Assembly (NCBI GenBank): GCA_963725615.1
Contig: CAVRZO010000001.1
Coordinates: 434,001 to 498,000 of the forward strand
DNA from: JAIQFF01 sp963725615
Lineage (GTDB): Bacteria; Acidobacteriota; Terriglobia; Terriglobales; Acidobacteriaceae
Length of the DNA stretch: 64,000 nucleotides
Direction: 5' to 3'
Shown here one piece after another: positions 1-9,300 of this stretch (positions are counted from its first letter, which is position 1; each line of letters opens with the position of its first letter). The notes beneath the pieces are model-generated. The model saw only the letters and a list, made by a program, of their open reading frames with translations. It was not told where the DNA came from and made no database searches. Position numbers and translations under genes: made by a program.

Positions 1-1
1 C

Positions 2-85
2 TTGCTGCTGGAAATTGAAACCGACGAGAAAGTGAATCCAGTGGAAAAGATGAGCGCGGCGTTTGCGAAACTGGAATCGGCCTAG
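2..85 (+). CDS. C-terminal end of an unidentified protein (partial)
   Basis: An open frame enters from the left edge and ends in TAG at 83-85. It encodes 27 residues ending KMSAAFAKLESA, rich in Glu, Lys and Ala as in a helical tail. Nothing in so short a piece identifies the family. It lies on the same strand as asnS, about 120 bp upstream of it. The function cannot be called. Confidence 0.5.
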   Translation: MLLEIETDEKVNPVEKMSAAFAKLESA

Positions 86-204
86 AATCTTTAACCGCCG
101 AGGACGCCGAGATCGCAGAGGAAGACGAGAGAATCGGAATTTAGAAATCGGGCGTCTTTCTGGGCGCTCTCTGCGTGCTCGGCGGTAAATGGTCTCTTGA
201 ATCT

Positions 205-1530
205 ATGTCATCTCCCGTAACCACGATCGCCGATATCGGTAAGCATGAAGGTCAGACCGTCACCATCCGGGGCTGGCTTTACAACCTGCGGGAGAGCGGC
301 AAACTGCTCTTTCCCCAATTTCGTGACGGCTCCGGATTGATTCAGGGCGTGGTGCCGAAAAATGCCGTGTCTCCCGAAGTATTCGACGCGGTGAAGGGCC
401 TGACGCAAGAGTCAAGCGTGATTGTCGAGGGCAAAGTCCGGGCCGACAAGCGCGCCCCGAGCGGCTTTGAGCTGGATGTCTCGGGCGTACGGGTAGTGCA
501 GCGGGTTTCCGAGAGCGATCCTTATCCGATTTCGCCGAAGGAACACGGCGTTGAGTTCCTGATGGAACACCGTCACCTGTGGGTGCGGTCGCAGCGCCAG
601 GCGTCAATTCTCCGAGTGCGCGCCGAGATCATAAAAGCGGCGCGCGACTTTTTCGATGAGCACGGTTTTACACTGACCGATCCACCCATTCTCACACCCG
701 CCGCATGCGAAGGCACATCGACTCTCTTTCCCGTCGATTACTTTGAAGAGCAGGCGTTTCTCACCCAGTCCGGGCAGCTCTATATCGAAGCGACTGCCAT
801 GGCACTGGGCAAGGTGTATTCGTTCGGCCCGACTTTTCGGGCGGAAAAATCCAAGACGCGCCGGCACCTTACTGAATTCTGGATGGTCGAACCCGAGGTG
901 GCGTATGCCGATCTCGACGATCTCATGGATCTGGCCGAGGGCTCGATCAGCTTCATTGTGAAGCGTTGCCTGGAGCGGCGGCGCAGCGACCTGCAAATCA
1001 TCGGCCGCGATGTTAGCAAGCTGGAAAAGGTTGAAGTCCCGTTTCCGCGCATCACCTACGACGACGCAGTCAAGATGCTGCAGGAAGCGCACGCCAAGGG
1101 CGCTCTCGAAAATAAGTTTGAGTGGGGCGGCGACCTCGGATCCCCCGATGAAACTTACATTTCGTCACAGTTCGAGAAGCCGGTCATGGTGCATCGTTAT
1201 CCCGCGAAGGTAAAAGCGTTCTACATGGAACCTGATCCCCGGCGGCCCGACGTGGCGCTGTGCGTGGACGTGCTGGCGCCGGAAGGCCATGGAGAAATCA
1301 TCGGCGGATCGCAACGCATGGCCTCTTACGATTTGCTGGTGCAGCGCATTCACGAGCACGGCCTTCCCGAAGAAGCTTTCAAGTGGTACCTTGACCTGCG
1401 CAAATTCGGCAGCGTGCCGCACGGCGGCTTCGGCATGGGAATCGAACGCGTTGTGGGCTGGATCTGCGGCCTCGAGCATGTGCGCGAAACCATTCCGTTC
1501 CCGCGGATGCTGAATCGGTTGTACCCGTAG
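205..1530 (+). CDS. asnS: Asparagine--tRNA ligase
   Basis: Cytoplasmic class II aminoacyl-tRNA synthetase that charges tRNA-Asn with asparagine using ATP. The protein has 441 residues from the ATG at 205; an in-frame start at 175 would add ten poorly conserved residues. The N-terminal OB-fold anticodon-binding domain (about 1-100) carries GWLYNLRESGKLLFPQFRDG. The catalytic core follows, with motif 2 as FRAEKSKTRRHLTEFWMVEPE at about 211-231 and motif 3 as GGFGMGIERVVGW near the C-terminus. The Arg/Lys-rich motif 2 is the AsnRS rather than AspRS form. The length fits the bacterial family. It is followed by a hairpin repeat and then arginase; no operon partner is evident. Confidence 0.95.
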   Translation: MSSPVTTIADIGKHEGQTVTIRGWLYNLRESGKLLFPQFRDGSGLIQGVVPKNAVSPEVFDAVKGLTQESSVIVEGKVRADKRAPSGFELDVSGVRVVQRVSESDPYPISPKEHGVEFLMEHRHLWVRSQRQASILRVRAEIIKAARDFFDEHGFTLTDPPILTPAACEGTSTLFPVDYFEEQAFLTQSGQLYIEATAMALGKVYSFGPTFRAEKSKTRRHLTEFWMVEPEVAYADLDDLMDLAEGSISFIVKRCLERRRSDLQIIGRDVSKLEKVEVPFPRITYDDAVKMLQEAHAKGALENKFEWGGDLGSPDETYISSQFEKPVMVHRYPAKVKAFYMEPDPRRPDVALCVDVLAPEGHGEIIGGSQRMASYDLLVQRIHEHGLPEEAFKWYLDLRKFGSVPHGGFGMGIERVVGWICGLEHVRETIPFPRMLNRLYP

Positions 1531-1542
1531 GAGCTCACGGAG

Positions 1543-1660
1543 ACCGCGTGGGGACAGCCGCCCTCGGCTGTCCGGGCGAGCCAGGCTCGCCAATGTTTTC
1601 CAGGCCAGAATTGCGGAGTTTCGCTCCGCCGGACAGCCGAGGCGGTTGTCCCCACGCGGT
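1543..1660. repeat. Dispersed long-hairpin repeat (GTGGGGACAGCCG family)
   Basis: The ends, ACCGCGTGGGGACAGCCG and CGGTTGTCCCCACGCGGT, form an almost perfect inverted repeat. An inner arm (CCGGACAGCCGAGG) is also complementary to the outer part. A close relative lies at 37236-37375, and a short version at 10036-10068. Such elements fold into long hairpins in RNA or single-stranded DNA. No reading frame is supported. Confidence 0.8.
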
Positions 1661-1696
1661 CCTTGCCTGAAATTGAGTCGAAGGTGACTGACATCT

Positions 1697-2641
1697 ATGG
1701 CGCCAGCAAATACATCTTCGTCTAGCATCGCTCCCAGGAAAATTCGCGTGATCGGTGTCCCCCTCGATCTCGGACAATCGCGCCGCGGCGTGGACATGGG
1801 ACCTTCGGCAATGCGCGTGGCCGGCCTGGAGGCGCGGCTGGAAGAACTGGGACATGTGGTGGAGGATGCGGGAAATATTTCCGTGGCCATCGCAGAACAG
1901 AAGGAGGCCGGCGATCCATCGGCCAAATATCTGAAGGAAATTACCGCCACCTGCACCAAGAACGCCGAGCTGGTGATAAAGACGCTCGAGGCTGGCATGG
2001 TTCCGCTGGTGCTGGGCGGGGACCACTCGGTTGCCGCGGGAACGGTGGCGGGCGTTGCAGAATTCTATCGCCGCCAGAACCAGAAAATTGGATTGATCTG
2101 GATCGATGCGCACACCGACATCAACACTCCCGAGAGTTCGCCCAGTGGAAACGTCCACGGCATGCCCCTGGCTGCGACCATGGGTTTGGGGCTTCCCGAA
2201 CTCGCCAACATTTTCAATTTCTCGCCCAAGGTACGGCCGGAGAACTGTGTGCTGGTGGGGGTGCGCGACATTGACGCCGTCGAAAAGGAAAACGTCCGCC
2301 GGGCCGGAATCGGCGTTTTTACCATGCGCGATATTGACGAACGCGGCATGCGCACCGTAATGGAAGAGGCCTTACGCATGGCCGGACGGGGCACCGCCGG
2401 TTATCACGTGTCGCTCGACATGGACTGGATCGATCCCGAAGACGCGCCCGGCGTGGGCACTCCCGTCCGCGGCGGCGCGACTTATCGCGAAGCGCATCTG
2501 GCGATGGAAATCATCGCCGACCACGGCCGCATGCTCAGTTTTGAAATCGTCGAAGTGAATCCAGTGATTGATGAGCACAACCGCACTGCGGACCTGGCGG
2601 TCGAGCTGGCACAGTCGGCGTTTGGAAAGAAAATCCTGTAA
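1697..2641 (+). CDS. rocF: Arginase
   Basis: Ureohydrolase that hydrolyses arginine to ornithine and urea at a binuclear manganese site. The 314-residue protein carries all metal-binding signatures: GGDHS at 107-111, DAHTD at 137-141 and SLDMDWIDP at 239-247. The substrate-loop stretch SSPSGNVHGMP at about 147-157 matches arginases rather than agmatinases. Met and Trp occupy the variable positions of the SxDxDxxDP motif. It starts at ATG 1697 right after a hairpin repeat and ends 8 bp before the convergent acyl-CoA synthetase. Role: arginine catabolism or nitrogen release in the cytoplasm. Agmatinase activity is a weaker alternative. Confidence 0.93.
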   Translation: MAPANTSSSSIAPRKIRVIGVPLDLGQSRRGVDMGPSAMRVAGLEARLEELGHVVEDAGNISVAIAEQKEAGDPSAKYLKEITATCTKNAELVIKTLEAGMVPLVLGGDHSVAAGTVAGVAEFYRRQNQKIGLIWIDAHTDINTPESSPSGNVHGMPLAATMGLGLPELANIFNFSPKVRPENCVLVGVRDIDAVEKENVRRAGIGVFTMRDIDERGMRTVMEEALRMAGRGTAGYHVSLDMDWIDPEDAPGVGTPVRGGATYREAHLAMEIIADHGRMLSFEIVEVNPVIDEHNRTADLAVELAQSAFGKKIL

Positions 2642-2649
2642 CAGAGTAA

Positions 2650-4263
2650 CTAAGCCGTCTCCAGTTTCGCCACTTTTTCTAATCCACGCTCTTCGGTCTC
2701 AATCTCGCGGATACGGAATTTCTGAATCTTCCCAGTTACGGTCATGGGAAACTGCTCCACGAAGCGCACATATTGCGGAATCTTGAAGTACGCGATCTTG
2801 CCCTCACAAAACTTCCGTATCTCTTCCTCGGTCGAAGTCTCCTCCGCCTTCAGCCGAATCCAGGCCACCACAACTTCTCCCAGCCGCTCATCCGGAATTC
2901 CCACCACCTGCACCTCTGCCACCTTGGGGTGGGCGTACAAGAATTCCTCCACCTCGCGCGGATAGACGTTTTCGCCGCCGCGAATAATCATGTCCTTGGC
3001 GCGCCCGGTCAGGTGGATGTACCCGTCTTCCCGCATCACGCCGACGTCTCCGGTGTGCAGCCAACCTTCCGCGTCGATGGCCCGCGCGGTTGCTTCCGGC
3101 TCGCTGTCGTATCCCTTCATCACCATGTAACCGCGGGTGCAGACCTCGCCCTGCTCTCCCGTCGGAACAGTTCGTCCATCCAGCAGCGAGACAATCTTCA
3201 TCTCCGTACACGGCAGAGCTTTCCCGACAGTGGACACCCGCAGCTCCACCGGATCATCCGGCGTCGACATGGTCACAACCGGCGTGCTCTCCGTCTGCCC
3301 GTAGCCGATGGTCAGCTCCGAGCAGCCCATTTCGCACATCACACGTTTCATCACTTCTACGGGGCAGGGCGCGCCCGCCATCATGCCCGTACGCAGGCTC
3401 GACAAGTCGTAGGACTTGAAGTCCGGTAATCCCAGCTCGGCAATGAACATGGCTGGGACGCCGTAAAGCGCGGTGGCCCGCTCCGCCTGTACTGCCTGAA
3501 GCGTGGCCCGCGGATCGAACGTCCAGTTGGGCATGATGATGGCCGCGCCGCTGGCGAGAGCCGACATCGTGCCGATCACACACCCGAAGCAGTGATACAT
3601 CGGCAAAGGCACACATATGCGGTCATGTTCGGTGAACCGCATGCCCTGGGCCAGCATCCTCCCGTTGTTCACTTTATTGCGATGGGTCAGCATCACGCCT
3701 TTGGGCTGGCCGGTGGTTCCCGAGGTGTACTGGATATTGGCGATATCTTCCGGCTCCACGGTCTCGCCGAGTCTGTCCGATGCGGTCAGCAACTTTTCCC
3801 AACGATCGGTGCCGAAAAAGATTGCGTCCTCCAGACTGAGTTGCTTTCCCGACCGTGCTTCTACCAGGATCTGAGCATAGTGCGCTCGACTGTCCCGCTC
3901 CCAGAGGAACAGGATCTTCATGCGCGACTTTTCCAGCGTGAACGCCAGCTCGTGCGTGCGATATGCCGGATTCACATTGACCAGTACCGCTCCAGCACGC
4001 GCACACGCCAGGTGCACCAGCATCCACTCGGCACAGTTCGTGGACCACAGCCCCACGCGGTCTCCGCGCCGTATGCCGAGTGACGCCAGCCCGCGCGCCA
4101 CCGCGTCCGCCGCATCACGCAGTTCGCGCCAGGTGTAGCGCTTTGATTGATGACAGGAAACCAGGGCCAGGCTGCCGCCACAGCGTTCAACGGTTCGATC
4201 GAGTACCTGCCCGATGGTCAACTCCCACAGCTCCTGCTCGGGACCGCGTGAGTAACTGAGCAT
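2650..4263 (-). CDS. AMP-forming acyl-CoA synthetase (FadD-like)
   Basis: Activates a carboxylic acid, probably a fatty acid, to an acyl-adenylate and then the CoA thioester. The protein has 537 residues from the ATG at 4263, which has GGAGGG about eight bases upstream. The frame stays open for 180 more codons, but that part has no family character. Motifs: phosphate loop YTSGTTGQPKGVM 179-191, YGQTE 321-325, GWLHTGD 400-406, hinge GRAKDMIIRGGENVYP 420-435 and catalytic lysine in TGKIQK (about K512). It is ANL-superfamily, close to medium/long-chain acyl-CoA ligases. Chain length cannot be told from sequence. It stands alone and is convergent with arginase. Confidence 0.9.
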   Translation of the reverse strand: MLSYSRGPEQELWELTIGQVLDRTVERCGGSLALVSCHQSKRYTWRELRDAADAVARGLASLGIRRGDRVGLWSTNCAEWMLVHLACARAGAVLVNVNPAYRTHELAFTLEKSRMKILFLWERDSRAHYAQILVEARSGKQLSLEDAIFFGTDRWEKLLTASDRLGETVEPEDIANIQYTSGTTGQPKGVMLTHRNKVNNGRMLAQGMRFTEHDRICVPLPMYHCFGCVIGTMSALASGAAIIMPNWTFDPRATLQAVQAERATALYGVPAMFIAELGLPDFKSYDLSSLRTGMMAGAPCPVEVMKRVMCEMGCSELTIGYGQTESTPVVTMSTPDDPVELRVSTVGKALPCTEMKIVSLLDGRTVPTGEQGEVCTRGYMVMKGYDSEPEATARAIDAEGWLHTGDVGVMREDGYIHLTGRAKDMIIRGGENVYPREVEEFLYAHPKVAEVQVVGIPDERLGEVVVAWIRLKAEETSTEEEIRKFCEGKIAYFKIPQYVRFVEQFPMTVTGKIQKFRIREIETEERGLEKVAKLETA

Positions 4264-4371
4264 GACACCGCCCTCCGTTTGTGCTGAGAAATGGTCAGAC
4301 CTGATTATGAGCGACGCAATAGTACTAGGTTTTGGTCGTGGCTCAAGTCGAAAAATCCTGTGTCCAAGCCC

Positions 4372-4505
4372 GACGTCATGCTGAGCTTGCGAAGCATCTT
4401 GCGTGACGCGGATAGCTACTGGCCGCAACGTGCCGCTGCTCGCCAGATCCCTCCGACTTCGCTCAGGCCAGGCTCTCCAGGACTGAAGTCCCTCAGGATG
4501 ACCCC
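4372..4505. repeat. Dispersed repeat (CATGCTGAG ... CTCAGGATGAC type) in a 396-bp gap
   Basis: Within the gene-free stretch 4264-4659, the ends GTCATGCTGAGCTTGCGAAG and CTTCGCTCAG / CCCTCAGGATGAC are mutually complementary in blocks. The same end sequences recur at 19072-19251. The remaining parts of the gap hold only the promoters of the divergent neighbours; I see no other gene. Confidence 0.6.
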
Positions 4506-4659
4506 GAGTGGAATCAAAATGAGCCACTGCATGGGTCTTGCCTTCGTGGCGGATAGTCAGCCGCCAGACATATCCTTTACAAGAAAGTAACAACCGCCTG
4601 ACACCCGGCCATTTTTCCGCTGCTAACTTCCCAATAGAACACTCGATCAGGAGGAGATT

Positions 4660-5052
4660 ATGAGAACCATGTCCGTACTGTTGCTGGCGATGGTGTGCCT
4701 GGGATGCGGCTATAGCGCCCCCAAGGGCATGTCGCCGCAGCCTGGAGTCGTGCCCGCCGTCGCGCAACTTGTACCCAACACCGCGAATTCCGGCGACCCT
4801 CAATTTACGTTAACGGTCAACGGCAGCAATTTTTCCTCGAACGCGGTCATCAATTGGAATGGCGCCATGCAGACCACGATGCGAGTAACAGGAGGCCAGC
4901 TTACGGCCACGATCCCAGCCGCGGCCATCGCTTCCCCCGGGATGGTATCGGTTACCGTGACCAACCCCGGCACTGCGGGCATGGGCGGCATTTACGGAGG
5001 TGGTGGGACCGCGAGCGAAACATCCAACGCCATGTCTTTTACCGTGAACTAG
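4660..5052 (+). CDS. Small TIG/IPT-domain lipoprotein
   Basis: Predicted secreted lipoprotein of 130 residues. The signal MRTMSVLLLAMVCLGCGYS ends in a lipobox (CLGC, acylated Cys about 16). It is followed by one immunoglobulin-like TIG/IPT fold at about 36-127, recognisable from the pattern SGDPQFTLTVNGSNFSSNAVINWNG, ATIPAAAIASPGMVSVTVTNP and a final SFTV strand. A glycine-rich loop GMGGIYGGGG sits before the last strand. The start at 4660 has an excellent Shine-Dalgarno, AGGAGGAG, seven bases upstream. Family members are often surface or adhesion modules in Acidobacteriota, but the partner is unknown here. No operon neighbours. Confidence 0.82.
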   Translation: MRTMSVLLLAMVCLGCGYSAPKGMSPQPGVVPAVAQLVPNTANSGDPQFTLTVNGSNFSSNAVINWNGAMQTTMRVTGGQLTATIPAAAIASPGMVSVTVTNPGTAGMGGIYGGGGTASETSNAMSFTVN

Positions 5053-5104
5053 GGGAAGAACTCTTATAACCGCAAGCGGGCGGGAGTGCGTCCCGTAGCG
5101 ACCA

Positions 5105-5202
5105 TTGATAGTAGCCCGGCGTTTCAACGCCGGGGGTAGACGAGCGGCAAGATGCCCACGTAGACCGGTAGCCCCTGCGTCAGCGGGCCCGGGGATTACC
5201 CA
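5105..5202. repeat. Hairpin-rich dispersed repeat
   Basis: It contains the perfect hairpin CCCGGCGTTTCAACGCCGGG and further short complementary blocks (TAGCCCCTGCGTCAGCGGGC). It sits between the TIG lipoprotein and the HD-GYP remnant. There is no coding evidence. Confidence 0.5.
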
Positions 5203-5232
5203 ACGGAGATGGAATCGAATTACGCTGCGGTG

Positions 5233-5505
5233 CTACGCGCCCGCTGCGGCGCTGGAGTGTCGCGACACGTGGCGGGACGAAACCTCGCGGCGAATATCCT
5301 CCCACGCGCTCTCGGGTGTGGCCAGGAAGGCTGCTACCACATCAGGATCAAACTGGGTTCCAGATCCCTGGAGAATTTCGGCGCGTGCTTCCGCAAAGGG
5401 TAGAGCGGAGCGATAAGGACGGTCCGATGTCATGGCGTCCAGGGTATCCGCCACGCTGAAAATGCGCGCGCCGAGCGGGATCTCCCACCCCTTCAATCGT
5501 CTAAG
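5233..5505 (-). pseudogene. Remnant of an HD-GYP c-di-GMP phosphodiesterase (C-terminal fragment)
   Basis: About 90 codons read RLKGWEIPLGARIFSVADT followed by LDAMTSDRPYRSALPF, which is the end of an HD-GYP domain. In full-length proteins this stretch follows the HHERWDGSGYP motif. That motif, the HD pair and all upstream domains are missing: an in-frame TGA sits at 5508-5506 just before the conserved region, and no ATG is present (only a TTG at 5496). I infer a 5' deletion that removed the catalytic residues, so the fragment cannot hydrolyse c-di-GMP. The C-terminus (SSRHVSRHSSAAAGA) looks natural. The flanks contain repeats that could have mediated the deletion. Confidence 0.75.
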
Positions 5506-5599
5506 TCATGGGTCGAGCGGGCAAGTTACGTAAGGTAGAACTTTAGAACGAAAGGAGGATGGAGTTTTGACTGGTCGATCTCATCGGAACTGCTCTCGA

Positions 5600-6214
5600 T
5601 CAGGCGGCTTGCGTGGACTGGTTATGGCCCCAGGCGCAGGTGCAGACCATCTTCTCCTGCTCGTTCTCCGAGGGGAACATATGGTAGTACATCGCGATCA
5701 CCATGGGGATGAAGACGATCGAATTGTAGAAAAGGTGCAGTTCTACACGCGGAAAAACCAACTGCAAAACGCTGCAGGGCACTGGCCTGCCCCAGAAATT
5801 GTGGTGGATCGTAGCCTGCAGAATCAGCAGGAAATGCTCGATGTGGTGCCAGAACTGGATCACCAGCGCCACCGTCCACCAGGTTCGAGATCTCCCGGTA
5901 AACCCTTTGCGCAGCACCCAAATGCCGGTGAGCATGACCAGGGCATAGCCGTAGTGCAGGGTTTCGGACTTGATCAGCCAGGGATACCACAAACCAAGAA
6001 TGCCATTGGCCATCGGGCGCGGCCATCCCATCACATAGATCTGGTACGCCTGAACCAGATGTTCGCCCCAATGCGCCAGCACGACAAACATGAAGAGCTG
6101 AAGCGCCCGCTCATGCCAGCGGGTGTTCAGCTTCTCGTAAGAGCTGGGTGCCGCTGTCGCCGAAACTTCAATGTGCCCAATACTTGGCGTCGAAACGGCC
6201 GTAGAGCCCCCTTG
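5600..6214 (-). CDS. Histidine-rich polytopic membrane protein, conserved, function unknown
   Basis: A membrane protein with about four or five hydrophobic segments and unusual histidine clusters: HWGEH, HYGYA, FWHHIEH, HHNFWG, ELHLFYN and MYYHMF. The first ATG is at 6091 (163 residues). However, the frame continues upstream through NTRWHERALQLFMFVVLAHW to a TGA at 6217-6215 without ATG, GTG or TTG. The extra part reads like genuine N-terminal protein (the first helix begins before the ATG). The start is therefore probably a rare codon such as ATT (6172 or 6181), or the 5' end is damaged. The tail VCTCAWGHN carries a CxC pair. The histidines suggest a metal or haem cofactor. No function is assigned. 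Confidence 0.65.
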   Translation of the reverse strand, partial: QGGSTAVSTPSIGHIEVSATAAPSSYEKLNTRWHERALQLFMFVVLAHWGEHLVQAYQIYVMGWPRPMANGILGLWYPWLIKSETLHYGYALVMLTGIWVLRKGFTGRSRTWWTVALVIQFWHHIEHFLLILQATIHHNFWGRPVPCSVLQLVFPRVELHLFYNSIVFIPMVIAMYYHMFPSENEQEKMVCTCAWGHNQSTQAA

Positions 6215-6367
6215 TCAAGCCTTGTGATCGAGCAATCGCGATATCAATGTTCGCACCCGGCATTATCCCAGTCAAGGCCATCTTCGTACCGGCGGTGTCC
6301 TAGTTTCACTCCTGGCCTCCTTCCGCAAAGAGCGCAAATAATGTGTAAATCGCGGACCTGTAACCTC

Positions 6368-9300
6368 CTAGAACGACAGTCGCGCACTCAGCTGAATTTC
6401 GCGTCCTGGGGTAGCAGCTTCCGTGATGGTACCGAACTGCGGAGTATTTACGAAGCGGTCTGGCATACCCAGGTTGGTATGGTTGAGCGCATTGAAAAAC
6501 TCGGCGCGGAACTGAAACCGCGTCACCTCCGTGAGTGCGAAACTACGAGCGACCGCGAAGTCGAGTGTCTGCATTCCCGGCCCATAGACCAAGTTGCGGC
6601 CCGCATTGCCAAAGGTGAAGGCGGGCGGCGCGGCAAATGCCGCCGTGTTTAACCATGCCGTTGCCGTTTGGGTTCCGGACGGAAAGACGGGCTGTCCAGT
6701 CACATTGGCACGAATCGGGTTCTCACCCAGTACTGTGCCCGAGTTAGCCGTGTCTCCGAAAACCGAAACCGTGAACGGGAAACCGGTCTGGACTTGATAG
6801 ACCGTAGATACCTGCCAGTTTCTCGCGATTGTGTCGACCCAACCAGATTGCTTCAGGCCGGGCAAGTTATAGACAGCACTCAGCGCGAAACGGTGCCTCA
6901 CGTCGCAGCCCGGTCCCTTCTCCGCCGCGAGGTCGTTATTGTTCTGCGGGATCGAGGATTCGAACATCGGAGAACGGAAATCAGGCGCGTCACTGAGGTT
7001 TTTCGACCAGGTGTAATTGCCCAGGAAGGTCAGGCCACGCGCGTAGCGTCGGCGCACGTTGACATAGCCGGCGTCATACCAGCTTTGGGCCGTGTTCTCG
7101 AGCAAGTTAATCGTGCTGACCGGGAAGCAGATGGTGCCGTTCGGACATCCGGCTGCGGGCGCTACGTAAACCACATTGTCAGGAAGAGTGGTGTTCGGAA
7201 CAAAGCTGATGCGCGGAAAGGGACGCCGCGGACCGATGGCCCCGGGTCCGGGTGGCGCGTTGTTGATAAGGTGGGCGCGCTGCAGGTGTACTCCGTGCGA
7301 GCCCAGATATCCTGCCTCTAGAGTCGTCTGTTGGCCGAGGCTCTTCTCCACCGAAAAGCTCCACTGTTCGATGTACTGCGAAGGCGCTTTAGGATCGAGG
7401 GACCCGAAACTCACCGTGGTCTGCCCCAGCACTGGGTTGCCGAAGTTGAAATGAGAACTGACGATACCGGCTGCGGGAGTGAAGTTGTCGCTCTGCTGCG
7501 TTTCCGGGAAAACATAAGGAACGTTGTGCCGCTGGTTGCACCACGTATTCATGTCCACCGGCGTATAGAAGATGCCAAACGCCGAGTGCACCACCATACC
7601 GTATTTCGGAATCGCCTGCGAAATACCAAAACGCGGCGCGAAGTTATGGGTATTCGGATATTTCAGACCTTGGGGAAAGCCATTCTGCGCACCGATAAAT
7701 GCGGACGGAATTCCGTTGTTGAAGGTCAGGTTTGAATTCGGATAGGTAATGTCCACCAGAGGGTTCATGTACTCGTAGCGAAGACCCATCTCGATCGTGG
7801 TGGTGTGTGAGAGCTGAAAGCTATCCTGCGCGAAGCCATCTACATACCATTGCCGAAGTTGCATTTGCGGGATACCGGCCTGACGCTGCTTCACCGCGGG
7901 CAATCCGAGCAGGAAGCTGGCCAGCGCGGAGCCCGTGCCGTCGTTTGTAGCGGTTTGCGTGGTAAAGCCGTTAGTGAACTGGTAGTAGCCCCGGTTCTGA
8001 AAGAAGCCCCACATCGGCCAGATGTAGTCGCGGTAACTTCCACCGAACTTCAGATTGTGACGCCCACGCTGCCAGCTGAGTACATCGCGGCCTTCAATTA
8101 CCGTATCCCATGCCTTCATGGGGGTAGCCGCATAGTTGTCGCCCATGGGCGAGAAACCCTGAACGTTAAAGAAGGGCGCGCCAAAGGCTCCCTTTCCGCC
8201 AAACCCGACACCCTGAATGCCGAGCTCGGAAACGATGTCATTGGTGTCGCTGTTTTCCGAAGAGCGGTGCATCGCCAACCGGGATATCGTGATGTTCGCG
8301 GTATTGAGAATGCGGGGACTGATAACCCGGTTCCAGGCAATGGTGCCCTGCTGCGAGAAATTGTCGTGGAAGGAGCCAAAGCCGGGGAGTAATGAGCCAA
8401 GTCCGGAGACCATTTCTCCCGGGGTAAATCCGTGTTCGCCGCTTAGGGAGTAACGAGCCATAACGCTGTCGCCCCGTTCGAACATATGGTCAATCCGAAT
8501 CGTGCCCTGATCGTGGACGTGGAGTTCGTTTCTGACGTCCACGTAATTATTGCAATCCGTGCCGGCACCGACTACAGTCGGCGCGCCCATCATGGCACTG
8601 CCGCAAGGCATAGTGTCCATGTTCATCATCATGTCCGCGTTGGGCATCGGCACATGATTCATCAGGAATGTCTGCGCTACCGGGCTGATCAGGTTTGCCG
8701 GGATAACGTTGTTGACGCCGTTGTCCTGAAACTGGTCGCGAATGACTTGCGGGTTGCTCGGGCTGACGGGCTTGGTTGGATCAAATCCCGGGTTGGGATG
8801 AGAACTCAAAGGATTGTAAATGTTGATTCCGCTCTGAGTGAAGTCTCCGTTGATTTCCGCCAGCGTGGGCACGGTGTCAATCATGGTGTGTGCCATGGCA
8901 TGACGAAACCCTTCGTAGTTCAGAAAGAAAAAGGTCTTGGTGTGCCCGATGGGTCCGCCGAAAGAAGCGCCAAAATTGTTCTGCACCAGGTGGTTGTTCC
9001 CCATGGAATCGAACGTGGTCGCATCGAGCACGCCATTGCGCAGAAATTCATAGACCGTGCCGTGGAACTTGTTGGAGCCGGAGCGGGTTACGATGTTGAT
9101 CTGTCCGCCTCCAGCACCCCCCATCTCGGCAGAATAGCTGCCGGTTTGTACTTTGAATTCCTGCACCGCATCGGGGGACGGGCTAAGGTTGAGCGTGTTG
9201 AATGTCGGGTCTGTATTGGTGGCGCCGTCGAGCAGAAAGTAATTCGCGTTGGGCCGGTTGCCCCCGATGCTTACCGCGGATCGCTGCCCAGGCCGCCAAT

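Noticed and set aside
4264..4803. 180-codon upstream extension of the acyl-CoA synthetase frame
   Set aside because: It crosses a dispersed repeat, has no family character and the ATG at 4263 has a good ribosome site.
5545..5580. Shine-Dalgarno-like AAAGGAGGAT on the plus strand
   Set aside because: It is followed only by the antisense shadow frame at 5567; no plausible gene.
5567..6652. 361-codon plus-strand frame
   Set aside because: It is antisense to the histidine-rich membrane protein and the receptor end; composition is that of a shadow frame.
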